Numbered from the stretch's first letter, positions 1-12,400 are shown. The stretch: 64,000 nucleotides of DNA from Chamaecrista fasciculata (GCA_003254925.1 QANZ01004029.1:62001-126000); one strand, 5' to 3'. Notes: generated from the letters alone by a model not told the origin. Translations and numbers: made by a program.

Positions 1-1933
1 TCGTTATATTTGACTAGAATAAGATAAAATGATGAAATTAGTCAAAATATAAAATTTTAAGGATGAAATTGAAAATAAAATAATATTATGAACAAAATTA
101 AAAATTGATGTAAACTTTTGAAAAATAAGTTACTTTTACCGGTAGTAATGTATGTTCTTAAACTTAGAAAAGATGCATGGAGAGCCAATATAGCACTTGA
201 CTGAATCTTTCGAAGCTAATGCCTTTCCGTTTGTTTGTTTGTTTTTTTAATTGGCAACACATTGTTGTTCAATTCAATTGAAAGCATACGGAACTTTGGA
301 TGTATAAATGAAATGATGCCTTTTCAAAAAATTATAATAATAAATGAAATGATGCATTTAATTTGGGGACACGTGGATTGATGTTATTCATTGGATGAAT
401 TTAATGGTAGAGATTGAATGAAAGGGAGAGACATGATCAGTTGTGTCAGAAATATTTCTTCTATACTTTTTTTAATCAGTTAAGTTATTTTAACATATCT
501 TGCCCTTTAAAACAAAGAATAAAAAATGTGATCATGCAAGCATAGTAGATGAGAGAGTATTTCCAAAAGATCCACACAATCTCATAATACTGATATACCT
601 GTCACCAGCAGATATGAAAGCATCTAAATTTCATTTTTAAAACAAACTTCAAATCAGAGATCCCAAAACCCAAGAATTCACCTTTTTGACTGCAAACTCC
701 GATTAATGCCATTCCAACAAAAACACATACAACAACAACCATCAACATTGGAATATGAGAATGCAACGACGGTCTCAGTTCAATGCATTTCCTAACAAGT
801 GATTTAAGAAAGAAAACTCTAGATTTTGATTTCAAAGTTGAGATTTTTGTAACAAAATCTCATATCTCATACGTATTTACAAATTAATGAAAATATAATG
901 GAACATTCAATTTCTTGATTGTCATACATATATGTTTAAATCTTGAAGTAATCCTTAGAAACAACTCAACCTCATGCACATGTAATATGAAATTGGTTTT
1001 GTGCAATGTATCTGATCTCCCAAACGTCTATATACTATTATTATTTACTTATTTAGTTTCTTTCTTTTATGTTTACATCACATCACACCTACTTCTTCCC
1101 GTATATATGCCTGTCTGCACCAAGCTACAGATACAGTTTCTTCTTGAGGATATTATTTGAGGCTGAAATTTTTCTGGAGGAATAATACAGTGAAACTGAA
1201 TTTTGGGTCGTGTTCAATTTTACAGAATCCTGCACAAATGTAAGGGAATATATATATATATTCTGAGGCACACATTGGAGGAAATTCGAGGTACATGGAA
1301 CTGGCCAACTGGGAGTCAGTCAAGGTGGCTACTTGATTATTCATGTCTTAACCCGAACTTGATTCACATTGCACACCTGACTATGATAACAGAATCTTCT
1401 AACGAAAGTAATTACATTTATAAAGTCTTAAACTTTGTCTAAGCAGTATTAAATCGCTTACGACTTAAATTCAATCCCATGTTAGTATCTCCGGCAGCAA
1501 ATCAATATATATATATTTGGACTAATAGTATTCTCTATAATTCATATGTAGTAATAGCCTTAACATCATTTCATTCATTCAAAAAGGAATAAAAAGGATA
1601 AACGACTTGAGTTCATATACACCTGTACACATATGAATACCATATATTATTACCTATGGATAAACGATTTGGGGGTCCCTTGGAATAGGAGAGAATTAAC
1701 CCATCAAACTGGAACAGCGGGCAAACAAGGTGATGTTTGAAGTTTGAACACTAGCGTTATGCTTTATGGACATAATATACATAGGATCTAACTGTATGTG
1801 ACACTATCATTACATATAAATTACCACCAACTAAACGAATCTAGCTCAATAGGAAAAGTATAAACACCATGCATCTGCAAACAGAAGGGCACTCGTTGCA
1901 TCTACCTATAAGATTAACAAGGCTCGTGCATAT
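1..1933. other. AT-rich intergenic DNA and TFIIIA 3' flank
   Basis: I recognise no gene here. The short open frames (602-835, 915-1442) lack recognisable protein features or plausible splice context. The last two hundred or so bases before 1934 lie directly downstream of the TFIIIA stop codon on the minus strand and probably hold its 3' UTR. Confidence 0.5.
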
Positions 1934-4772
1934 CTAATCGGTCTCCTCTGAAAATAGCTGGTGCTCCAATACACTGGGTGGCGTAACTCTCTTCCTAACT
2001 AGCATTTCAACTGTCGGATACTTTCTCTTCCGCCCTCCCCTCGGCCTTGACCTGAATTGTTCATCAGATTCTTGAAAATCCCCCTGTAGCATGGAGATAA
2101 CAAACATTCAATTAGACTCAATTCTTTTGAAATTGCTTACAAGAACAAGCACTCCTATTCAAGAATTGATGACAATAGATTGGAGTGGTTAGCAATTGAC
2201 AATAATAACTTACAGGCGTATACACATGTAACCCAGTTTTTTCATGGTTGTCCCTCACATGTTTGTAAGAAAATCTCATGCCACAATCTGGAAAGCCGCA
2301 CATAAAAGGTTTGTCTTTCATGTGTACAGCCTTTACATGCTTACGAAGATTGGATTTCTGTCCATGAAAACAGGACTAAAGTGAGTTACTACTAACCAAG
2401 TTAAAATTTGCATATGGAAGAAATAAATAAAATAAATAACACTTCTTTCGATGCAAACTAAAAGAAAGTATATTAAAAGCAAGTCGAATTTTACACACTA
2501 ACAAGCAGAAATGTCTTACACTTGAGAATGTGTTGCTACAATTCTTGTATTCACATTTAAATGCCTTTGATGAACTACAAGGTTCATGCAATCGGAGGTG
2601 CCGCTTAATATTCTTCTTCAGTTCCTTTTTCCCACATGTATCACAGGTTACATATTGATGACAGGTTTTAATGTGGGCTTGAAGGCACTGGATATTAGTG
2701 AAATGTTTCATACAGCCAGGATCTAAGCAAACCACCTCTACTGAGTCCAGCTTGACTGCACAATAAAGGTATCTCTCAGAAATGCTTCCAACATCACTAA
2801 AGATTTGAGAACTAGCAAGTCAAGACCACTTAACAAACATCTAATAAAACTTTGTTAACTGATCAAGAAATTTAAAAGAGAAAAAAAAAAAAAAACTTGC
2901 CATGAGAATTTTCATGCCTCTGTAGTTTTGATGCAAACTTGAAAACCTTTCCACAACCAATTTCTGGGCATATGTACTGCTCCTGACTTGCAACTTTAGT
3001 TGGGGTCGAATTCTCATTATGAAATTTCTTGACATGTCTAGTAATATTCCCTTGAAAAGCAAATTCACGACTGCAATCCTCAATTGGACATTTAAAAGTT
3101 TTCCCTTTATGCTGTAGTAAGTGACGAGTTAAGTGGTCCTTTCTTCTATAACTTGCTTGACAGTCATCAACAGTACACACATATGGCCTCTGGAACCATT
3201 AAACAATTGTTAAATTTAGAACCTCAAAAACCAACGAGTTTGAAGTATCAACTGAGCTTTTATAAAGATAGCACATGTAATCCAACTGCCAACCTCATTA
3301 AACAATGCGTGACTGAGGCACCCTTGGTGGAGCTTCTCAGGAGGTCTCCCCACCTGATACTGATCCAACAAGTCAATATAATCTGCCTCGTGCATTTTGG
3401 AGTTCTGTCAGGGATCCAATGCTTCACGCTATAACATCCATAATTTTCCAATGATCTTAGCATCTTATAACTATCTTTCCTGCAAGATATGTACATTTAG
3501 CTTATGTGACGACTAATATCGTCATAACCAACAAGTTTGAAGTGTCACTGAGATTTTATAAAAATAGCACATATAAACCAACAGCCAACCTTAATTAAAC
3601 AGTGCGTGACTGAGGCACCCTTGGTGGAGCTTCTCAGGAGGTCTCCCCACCTGATACTAATCCAACAAGTCAATATAATCTGCCTCATGCATTTTGGAGT
3701 TCTCTGTCGGGGATCCAATGCTTCACGCTATAACATCCATAATTTTCCAATGATCTTAGCATCTTATAACTATCTTTCCTGCAAGATATGTACGTTTAGT
3801 TTATGCGACGACTAATATCGTCATAACTTAGACAAATAGCTATTGGGTCATGCATAAAGAATAAAGATATACGCAGATGAATTCTGTTAGTTCAGTACTT
3901 CAGTTTTCGTAAAGGATATATAAACTACAATTAGTCCACAAAAACAAGTTCAAGATAAAAATCTCTACAATTGAATTAAATAAACAAAAGTTCAGCAAGT
4001 TGATATAGAAGTTTGTTGACGGTCCAGAAAAAAAGAGAGTAGAACATTAGCATGATGGCAACGTCAACAAATACCTCAAGTGAATGGCTTTGCATGTGTT
4101 GTATCAAATAGGCTGGTTTTTTGAAACTAGCATTACATTGGTTGCAGGTGTTAGATTTTATGCTCCCTTCTTCATGATCATTATGCACTCTTGCTTTCTC
4201 CAGCTCTTCCTGAGATACATCAAAAGTCCACAGTATAACCAAATGTCTCTAAGGCTTACTTACATATAAGACAGGGCAGTAAAGATGAATCAAAATATTT
4301 GGCGTTTATCGAGCACTTCTATATCTATAGCCTCGCAGCTCTCCATGATAAGTGTAGCATTTCACCCAAAAATAGTTTTAGTCATTTCCATCAGACTAAA
4401 AACGAATCCAAATTCCCTGAGTTACATTCTCTCACAATATAAACTCTCCAATGTAACTAGGTAAATAGAAGCATACTTGTAAGTCATCATGATTGTCATT
4501 CACATAGTCTAAAATTCATAAAGATAAACTTCCCTATTCACACAAGGCCAGCACGCAGGCATATTCCTGCTAAATCTTTATGACATAGCATCCTCATGAG
4601 AACTCTAACAGAACACAGAAGGAAGTACCTTGTGGTGAGTATTAATGTGCGAGGTTATGAGGGCCTTTTTGGACCTGCAGATACCACAGTATTCACAGAA
4701 ATAGCGTCTAACATCTCTGAAAATAGGCTTTTCTACGACTTCTCCAGATTCATCCATCTTTGTTTCAGACAT
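1934..4772 (-). CDS. TFIIIA: Transcription factor IIIA, nine C2H2 zinc fingers
   Basis: Binds the 5S rRNA gene to recruit RNA polymerase III and also binds 5S rRNA. Coding exons in transcription order: 4772-4629, 4209-4075, 3189-2901, 2755-2520, 2357-2214, 2083-1934; all phases agree and give 365 residues. Fingers: C26/C29/H42/H46, C70/C73/H86/H90, three in exon 3, two and a half in exon 4, and the last two ending in exon 5. Finger 8 is split between exons 4 and 5. The C-terminal tail carries a basic GGRKRK stretch, a likely nuclear signal. The exon 3/4 junction gives HVKLDSVEVVC, matching the family as I remember it only if the donor is GC (2900-2899) instead of GT. Start chosen as the first ATG after a 5' UTR acceptor near 4798. 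Exon 2 to exon 3 splicing must skip two P5SM cassettes. Confidence 0.93.
3294..3479 (-). promoter_or_regulatory. P5SM cassette exon, downstream copy (5S rRNA mimic)
   Basis: Second copy of the 5S-like cassette, with the mimic at 3439-3304 on the minus strand. It keeps GGATG, GGATCCC, CAGAACTCC and the GACCTCCTGAGAAG arm. Suggested acceptor TTGCAG ending at 3480 and donor GTTGGC starting at 3293. Inclusion also gives GAA AGA TAG directly after coding exon 2, so either copy would truncate the protein to about 95 residues with only two fingers and expose the mRNA to nonsense-mediated decay. Boundaries inferred from signals shared by both copies. Confidence 0.82.
3590..3778 (-). promoter_or_regulatory. 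P5SM cassette exon, upstream copy (5S rRNA mimic)
   Basis: On the minus strand 3738-3603 resembles plant 5S rRNA: it opens with GGATG, then GGATCCC, CAGAACTCC and GGGGAGACCTCCTGAGAAG in 5S order. In plant TFIIIA genes such an exon lies between the exons homologous to those ending at 4075 and starting at 3189; ribosomal protein L5 binding to it controls skipping. Suggested boundaries: acceptor TTGCAG ending at 3779, donor GTTGGC starting at 3589. If included after coding exon 2 the frame reads GAA AGA TAG, an immediate stop. Relative to the downstream copy it has a 2-base insertion in the segment between CAGAACTCC and GGATCCC. Exon ends are inferred. Confidence 0.82.
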
Positions 4773-5210
4773 TTAGCCTTATGAGAGCTCAACCCCTGCC
4801 AACGAAAACGAAAAAAAAAAAACGCGGGTAAATTAGCAATCTTTCTTTCTTCGTAGCTGTTATACACGAATAATTCCCCTCACTACTAGTACCGGCTATA
4901 TAAAGGGACTCTATAGTGTATGAAATTGCAGAGAAAGTTCATCTATCAAGCTTGAAAGAAAAATCAACAACAAAATCGAAAGTAACAGCTGCGATAGGTA
5001 AACTTACGAATGAGTCACCAAATCAGCAGAAGAGACCGAAATTCGGATGATGGAGGGAAGATTCTCGTGAGTGATTCCCGATATAGGGAAGAAGATTGGG
5101 ATTACGAAGATAGTAAACGAAACCCTAGAACCAGTGAATTGAAGTTGAAGCTTTGTACTACGTACTGAAACTGAATTTTCAGAAATCAACGGATCAACCG
5201 AAGCCACTGT
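4773..5210 (-). other. TFIIIA 5' UTR with intron and possible uORF
   Basis: A donor GTAAGT begins at 5007 and an acceptor CAG ends near 4799, implying a 5' UTR intron of about 210 bp before the start codon at 4772. An ATG at 5207 opens a frame that after splicing reaches TGA two codons past the junction, giving an upstream ORF of about 67 codons if transcription starts beyond 5207. The transcription start cannot be seen. Confidence 0.5.
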
Positions 5211-5310
5211 GCAATCGGATCAGGGTCGGGTATCTTACAGGAAATAATGAGTTTAAAATCTAAATAAATTACGAAATAAATGATAAAAAGTTAATTCTTA
5301 GTTATTTTTT

Positions 5311-5838
5311 GGTTAAAGGTTCATTTTGGTCCTAAATGTATTCCTTAATGTTCATTTTGGTCCATTATGTTTCAAAATGTTCAAATTGGTCCTAAATGTT
5401 GGCAAAATGTTTCATTTTGGTCCAAACTATTGAATATGACTCGTTTAAAGTTCAAACGTAATGAGTTTAGAGCTACATATTGTTCTTAAAGAGTACTTTC
5501 TCGGGATCATCAGCAAACGAGGTCGAATCAATACTAAAGTAGACTACTCGTTTCATGGTCAAACAAGCAAAGTTGATTATATCTCTCTCGTTTCAAATTC
5601 GAATGTGACGAATTTATAGCTACGAGTTCCTCTTAACAAGTCATTTGAACTAGAAATGAGAGACGAGAGAAATATGACCAAATTCAATCATTTGGGACCA
5701 AAACGAAACATTTTACTAACAGTTAGGATCAAAATGAAACATTTTGCTAACATTTAGGACCAATTTGAACATTTTAAAACATAATGGAACAAAATGAACA
5801 TTAGAGCATACATTTAGGACCAAAATGAACCTTTAACC
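5311..5838. mobile_element. Foldback MITE (family A, copy 1)
   Basis: Terminal inverted repeats: left GGTTAAAGGTTCATTTTGG matches the reverse complement of the right end CCAAAATGAACCTTTAACC. Both arms repeat the phrase GGTCCTAAATGT in opposite orientation, so the whole element can fold back. No coding capacity. It ends about 100 bp upstream of the TFIIIA 5' UTR. Confidence 0.75.
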
Positions 5839-6371
5839 TTATATTTTTTGTGGGAAAATATAAATTATTAGTTATTACCCTCAAATTCATCAATACTCAA
5901 AAATAATATAAAATTATTTTACCACAACCAAACTCAAAATAATGTATAAATATTGAGTTGTTAGTTTACTACTTTTGTTTTTACAAAAGCAAGTTTTTGG
6001 TTTTTAAAATTTACATTAATTTTTAATTTTGTTTTTAATGTTTGTTTATTCTTAATTTGTCTCAAAATTTCATATCTTGATAAAATTTATTATTTTTCTT
6101 TATAACTTTAGCCAAGTAATAGCGATAGATTTTGCCTAACTAATGACATATAATATAAAATTGATAGAAAATTATAACTTAGATTGTAAAATATGATGAG
6201 TTTGTCTTTAATTTAATGAAACAAACTAGTAAAAGGATAAAATGTTCAATATATGAAATTTTGAGAACAAAACATTTAGTAAATAATACTAAAAATGACA
6301 TTAAAAATTGATGTAAATTTAAGGACGAAAGGGATGCTTTTGCCATTTCTCAACAATGCTAAAATTTTAGT
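5839..6371. other. AT-rich spacer
   Basis: AT-rich intergenic sequence between a MITE and an LTR element. I see no gene or clear element. Confidence 0.4.
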
Positions 6372-8670
6372 TTCTCTTAAGGATTATGAATATAGTTAGG
6401 ATTATATGTTTGTTAACTCTCTGATTCATAGGGATTAATTAGGCTAGTATCAAGTTAGGATTCCTAATATTAAGGGGGTTTAGTTAGTATCTTTATTTAG
6501 TATCTAGTTAGTATCTCTATTCAGTATCTCTATTTTGTGTATACATAAGACACTCTTTAACCAATAATATTAATGGAATTATCTCAGATTATATAGTATC
6601 AGAGCCATGAGAGTGTGAAAGTCAAGTTGTTTATGTCTTCTCGATGCACTGAGTGCAATGCAAATTGAGGGTTTATTTGTGGGTTCAATTTTCAGAGTAG
6701 CCGTTTATGTCATTGCCGGCGAGTATCGAGGCGGAGGGTTCCGGTCGGCCGTTCTCCAGAGTTTGGTGGTCGTCAGCGCAGAGCGTGAGTCTCACGCACC
6801 GTATTTGTATGTAGATTTCGTTTGCGTAGCACGTGAAACCCACGTTCCACTCTCCTGAAGATCGTCATCGTTTTGTCGTTGTTCTTCTTTCCGGCCGCTG
6901 TACATCCCGTTTGAGGTGGTGGTTGGCCAGTTCGAGATTGTGTCAGAGGTGATTTGGTGTGTGGTGCTCCGTCTCGTATTTATCCTCTCTGTTTTTGGGA
7001 CTGTCACCCTTCGTCCAAACGATTGGTGGTGGTGGTTTTGTGGTTTGATATTGGGTCTTTGATGATCTAGTTCATTGGGTGGCTTTAGTCGGCTATTCTT
7101 GGTTTTGTCCTTGTTTCTCATTTGTTTTGAGTTTTGCCTCTATACTTTGGACTTGGTTGGTGCAAGTTGGGGACATTCTTTTGGATTTTGTGAAGACTCT
7201 TTGTCTCATATTGTGCCTTCTCTGCTGTGAAGATTGTTTTTCGATGGCCAATAAGGTTGTTTCTATTCATATGGCCGGTGCACAATCTTTTTCTTCCCAT
7301 TTTCGACCACCACCTGAAGGTTTCAGCCGCTCGTGGTGATTTTCGTTGCTTGAGGGTGCTTGCTACATGGTGTGTTGCTGGCTGTTTTTAGGACCTTGTG
7401 TTGTTGACTTTCAACGTTCGGTTTAGAACCTTGTGTTGTTGATTTTATCAGCGTTTGGCTCTTCTCTAGGTTGAGCATTTGGTGTCTCATTTGTTTGGTG
7501 GTGCATCAATTTGAGATGCTTTGAATGCATCAATTTGGCAATTCATGGGAGTAAATTGTGTTTGCGAGTAGTCTTTTGTGTGAGACTATTTTGTATGAGT
7601 TTAGAGTGATACATTTGTCTTATTTGAAAAAATTGATTGGGCCTCATTCGATTTTCTAGAGTCTGGGCTTATTGTTTGCTTCGGTGGTTGTGTTTTGGCC
7701 GTTTGATACTAGGTCATCCTCTTCATACTTCTCTCCATGATTATCTTGATGTTCTTGCTCATTGGTTGTCTCTATCTTTCGGTTTGTCACTGTTTGGTTG
7801 CTGTAAGCAAGATGCTACTACACGTTTGGAGGCCTACTTTACAAGGGTTGTTGGTGACACTATTAGTAGGGAGGAAGCCATGACCAACCATTCTTCAGGG
7901 TTTTATTAGTTTTGGTTCATGTTGTTGAACAATGGCCATTTTGTTATTGGTTGTCTCAGCTTTCTTGGATGTTTTGAGATCACCATTTAAGGTGAGAGTT
8001 TGAAGACAACACTGGCAGAGAATTTGGTGGGTGTCTCGTTTGTATCCATTAGAAGTTGTCACTCTTTTTGGACGTTTCAAGATCATTATTGGTGACGGCT
8101 ATTTGAGATATACCGACAGGGGGAGTCTTGGAGAAGACTGTTTAAAAGTGTTTTTGCTTTGTTTTGTTTTTCACTTATGATATATGAATTTTTTATGTTT
8201 TAGAATATCTTTGTAAAAAGTTGGGCAATGATTAATATTTTGCTCCAACGGAGAGTGTTAAAGATTATGAATATAGTTAGGATTATATATATGTTATTCT
8301 ATTTATCTGTCTAATTTATAGGGATTAGTTAGGCTAGTATCAAGTTATGATTCCTAATATTAAGGGGTTGGTTAGTATCTCTATTCTAGTTAGGATCCCT
8401 AATATTAAGGGGTTAGTTAATATCTCTTTTCTAGTTAGGATCCCTAATATTAAGGGGTTAGTTAGTATCTCTATTCTAGTTAGGATCCCTACTATTAAAA
8501 GGTTAGTTAGTACCTCTATTCTAGTTAGAATCCCTAATATTAAGGGGTTAGTTTTTTTTTGGATGCCCAACTCTTAAATTAAGGGGTTAGTTAATATCTC
8601 TATTTTATGTATACAAAAAGGGCTTTCTTTATGAAATAATATTAACGGAATTATCTCATCTCATAACTCA
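6372..8670 (+). mobile_element. Defective Copia-type LTR retrotransposon
   Basis: Two related ends share GGATTATGAATATAGTTAGG, GGCTAGTATCAAGTTA and a terminal GTATACA...AATATTAAYGGAATTATCTCA block: about 6372-6593 and 8256-8665. The first is followed at 6594 by TAGTATCAGAGCC, a one-base variant of the Met-tRNA primer-binding site usual in plant Copia elements. The 1.6 kb between them encodes no recognisable gag or pol. A purine tract GACAGGGGGAG lies near 8116, but it is about 140 bp before the second LTR. Target duplication not found. Confidence 0.65.
8342..8600. repeat. ~45-bp tandem repeat inside the 3' LTR
   Basis: About five units of CCTAATATTAAGGGGTTAGT plus TAGTATCTCTATTCTAGTTA. The unit length divides by three, so both strands stay open, which explains 76-codon frames on each strand. 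The 5' LTR has only about one unit, so expansion happened in the 3' LTR. Confidence 0.8.
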
Positions 8671-9093
8671 TCTCATATTAGAGTTAAAAGGAGGGCACTC
8701 TTTTTCTTTAATTCTTATTTTATAAAACATATTCTTAAAAAATAAATTTAGTTTTATTTGATTAAAAGGAGGGCCCTACAAAATCCTCACACATAATATT
8801 CAATCCCTACCGTTCCCGTACATAACTGAAACCACTTCAGCCTCTGTCCTCGTCATCAAAATCACACGCTACACGTATCACACGTCGCCGCAACACCCAG
8901 CCAATCACATTCATATCTCCCACTCATTAGACACGCGTCAATACTCCATTGGCTCAATTCATCCGAATCTCAAGGTACATTCACTAGTTAATTTAGCTTA
9001 CTTTCTCCCTAAACGCGGGCCCCACATATTCCACGTAGGTTTCTACGGACCCCACCGTCCGTTCCGTTCTAACTTCTAAGCGCTTTCTCTCTC

Positions 9094-9139
<46 letters not shown>

Positions 9140-9441
9140 CTCGCGTTCGTTTCAGTTGGCTCCTCCTTCTTTCTCTCTTTTTTTTTCGCTTTCTGAAACA
9201 CAGCCAAAACCCTAAGCGAACCATTTCGCTTTCTCTCCTCTTTTGTTTGTTTGTTCTTTGCGTTCGATTTCTACCGCCGAAACAATGGGCGGAAATTTTG
9301 CGATTGTTATCTAGTGCGAGCGTGAGCATTGTGGGATTCGTGCGCTCATCGGGTTTCAATGGCGAAGTGCTGCTTTTTTTCGTGTTTGTGAACGAAACAC
9401 CGAAGGGTTTCGATTGGTATTATTGGCTTTGATTCCTTAGT
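8671..9441 (+). promoter_or_regulatory. NUDT16 upstream region and 5' UTR
   Basis: Contains several ACGT-core sites (CACACGTCGCC near 8879, CCACGTAGG near 9031) and GGGCCCC. A pure CT tract runs about 9088-9128, typical of plant 5' UTRs or core promoters. The start of transcription is not determined. Confidence 0.45.
9088..9128. repeat. (CT)n microsatellite
   Basis: Continuous CT dinucleotide run with short T-rich continuation, about 310 bp before the NUDT16 start codon. Confidence 0.85.
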
Positions 9442-12400
9442 ATGTCTGATTTGGTTGCGCGTACGGGTCGGCTTAAGCAGCGGTACGAGAACGGCTATCG
9501 CCTCGTCGCCGGGTACGTTTTCGAAGGAACTTCTTCATGTGCCATTTGTGGGACTTGTTTCAGTTGTTTATTGTTTTCGAAATTGCGATTTCGTTTGGGT
9601 CGTTCCTTTACTGGCTGTTGTGGAGGTCAAGAAAATAATGAAATGTCATTTTCAGCAGGAATTTTATAAGTGCGTGCGTACCTTTCCTGTTGAGAAATTG
9701 CAATTTGGCCGATAGCAATTGGTTGTGGGTTGCTGCTTTCTCTCTTTATTCCCTCTTGGGGATTATTTGATGGTTTCTTTTTCTCTGTCTTTTGGGATTC
9801 TTTGTTATTCTTCTTAATCTCTCTCTTTCTCCCCATTCCCTCTGATGCTTATTATTACTTTTTTTAATCTAATTCATGGAGCAGCTAAGTTTTCTATTGA
9901 CCTAATGAATACTCTTAGCTGTTTCTGTTAATTACGTATCCAGTGTTTAAGAAATATGATCATAAAGGACCTTTTTGATCTACCAGACGCATTGAGTTGG
10001 TATTTTTGTCCGAATTATTTGATGATAATTGCTCAAGTGGACATGTATCTTGGACCATTTTGGTAAATTGTTTCTTAAATTTTTTATGAGTAACTTTTGT
10101 CAGCAGTCATGCTGTCCCTTGTATTTTTCTCTAGAATTACCTTCAGAATTTTGTCAGCAGTTATGACGTAAGATCCCCTTATAATACCAGCCTGATGCAA
10201 AATGGGTAAGCCAACGAAAATTCTCAAAACATTTTAGGGGGCTCTTATTCAAATTGTTATACATATGCCATACCTTTGCCCATACGGATGGAACATAGAA
10301 GTTGATGTTCTGAAGATATATACAATATTTTTTCTCTTGTATGGGTGACTTGAATAACTGGGATAAACAATCCAAAGTCAAGATTCGAGCTACTTTAACC
10401 TATGACTCAATAAATCCTTATCTGAGACTCAAAACAATATACTATTCTTACTAATTAGATATCCCAAGATCCAAATATTAAACCCTAAATTCCCATATTT
10501 TTAATAAAGGCCCTAAATCTTAAATAATATAATTATCATAATTTCTCACACGTCTTCCTGGAGCCAGTATGATTGGTGTAACATGGATAATTGCACGAAG
10601 ACATTGAAGTTGTCACAGAGCTTTGGAATCACTTACAATTGGTTAGGGCATGGGAGGGTGCTTACTGATCTTTCTTGTTCAGTTGAAGAAGTGATAGTAT
10701 CTATACCTTAAGAAACAGCTTCCTTGGCTGTCTTTATGTTGGCTTTATTACAGGAAGCAGCTGACAATTATAAAATGTGCCAACCATCTCTCGTCTTAAA
10801 GGGGTTTATATATTGTGGAATCTGGCGGAATTCTTTGCTTCATTTTAATTGCTGCAAGATGCAACTTGTACTATGTGAATAAAATTCATTTGGATGGGAA
10901 TTGCTTGACATTTGAAGTGAACCTTAATATGATTTTGTTGGCAACATCTGATTTTTCAATGCTAAATGTGTTGCAGGTGTATTCCATTTAGGTATAGAAA
11001 CTCTGATGATTGTAAAGGTTCTAGTTCCAGGGAGATTGTGGAAGTCCTTATGATTAGCTCACCTAGTGGACCAGGCCTTTTGTTTCCAAAGGTATAGAGA
11101 TTGCAATATTCACTTATATTTATCTTAGTTTTTGGCATTTGTTTTCAACAAATGAACCTACAACTATGGTTGCTGTTTTGTTGTATGATTAACAATTTTT
11201 CTTATGGACGTTATGTATTTCCTTTATGAGGGACAAGCATATAAGAAAGAGTTGTAATGTGAGAGACTTTGATCATTAATTCTTTTGATATTTGGACGTC
11301 TTGCAGTCATATTCAATGATATTTAGATGTTTATTAGTTAGTGTGAATACTAATGCTGTTTCTGTTGAAAAACTACAATCGTTCCACTAAAATAGTGTTT
11401 CCATAGTGCAACCATTGTTGTATATATGGAAATCGAAATGGTTAATCATCAGTTCTTTTGCCTTCAGTGCTAATCATAGTGCCTTGCTGGAAGAAAGTAA
11501 GCACACTACTTTGATTTATGATGACTTTATAAATTTGAGTGGCAATCATTAACGATTTAAACTTCTATAGGAAAATCCATGCAGTAAGCCTTTAGGCTTT
11601 GGGGCGTTGGCCTGTCTTAGAATGACCTCAATCAACTTTGGTACAGAAATTTTAATTCATGTCCAATGTATTGAAATGCTTTGAAGAAATAATTCAACTT
11701 TCTGCCGCAACTTTTTTTTTTGGTAGAGGATCTGCAGCAACTTTTAGCCTTTAGATGATAAAAAAGAGGAAGATCAACTAAATTAGGATGTGATCTTCTA
11801 CTTCAATCCTTTATCACCTATAAAGGATTGTAGAATCTCACAAACATGTATACAAGGTGCTAACAAATGTACTGTACTACTGTGGTATCTGGATGGAATC
11901 CTCTAGTGTGTAGGCATAAGTATCTGGATGGAATTCCAATATTATGTTTGAAGATTGATATTTATGGTATCGATCATTTGATGACTTAACTTTGACTTAT
12001 AAGTGTACACAGAAAGATAGACTGAATAGTTTCACGTTTGTAGTGTCTTATTAATCAACTATGAATATTAAGTCCTTAATTGAAACAATATGAAAAAAAT
12101 TAGGCACATTTTGTTGCACTTAAAGACTACCTCAAGACCCTTGACTGAAGATTTTCTTGTAAATCTTCTTTAAATTCCTGTGAAACTTATTGGTGAGATG
12201 TCTATATTATATGGCACTGTATGCTGCTAAAAATGATTATGCTGTCTCACAGTATTGCATGGAACATCATACAAATAAACTCTTAAAAACTACTACTATG
12301 TTGTTTTTCTTTGTTATGTTAATGGGGTTGTTGTCAACACTTGTGAACCCTTTTTTTTTCTTTGCCAAACTTGTGAATTTGAATGAGTCTTTAGTGGGGA

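Larger units (their letters stand above)
3231..3828. repeat. Tandem duplication of the P5SM segment (2 x ~298 bp)
   Basis: Units 3231-3528 and 3529-3828 align over their full length, from CCAACGAGTTTGAAGT or its variant to ATATCGTCATAAC. The flanking intron with its splice signals is included, so each copy is a complete cassette. The 5S-like core is nearly unchanged between copies while flanks differ more. Confidence 0.9.

Noticed and set aside
3304-3738. True 5S rRNA genes
   Set aside because: Only parts match 5S rRNA and the internal pol III control region is not preserved; location inside the TFIIIA intron and the coding-strand orientation fit the P5SM exon instead.
5004-5207. First coding exon of TFIIIA
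   Set aside because: After splicing its frame stops before the start codon at 4772, so it can only be leader sequence or an upstream ORF.
8340-8577. Overlapping open frames on both strands with regular repeats
   Set aside because: Product of a 45-bp tandem repeat inside an LTR; no start context and no protein family.
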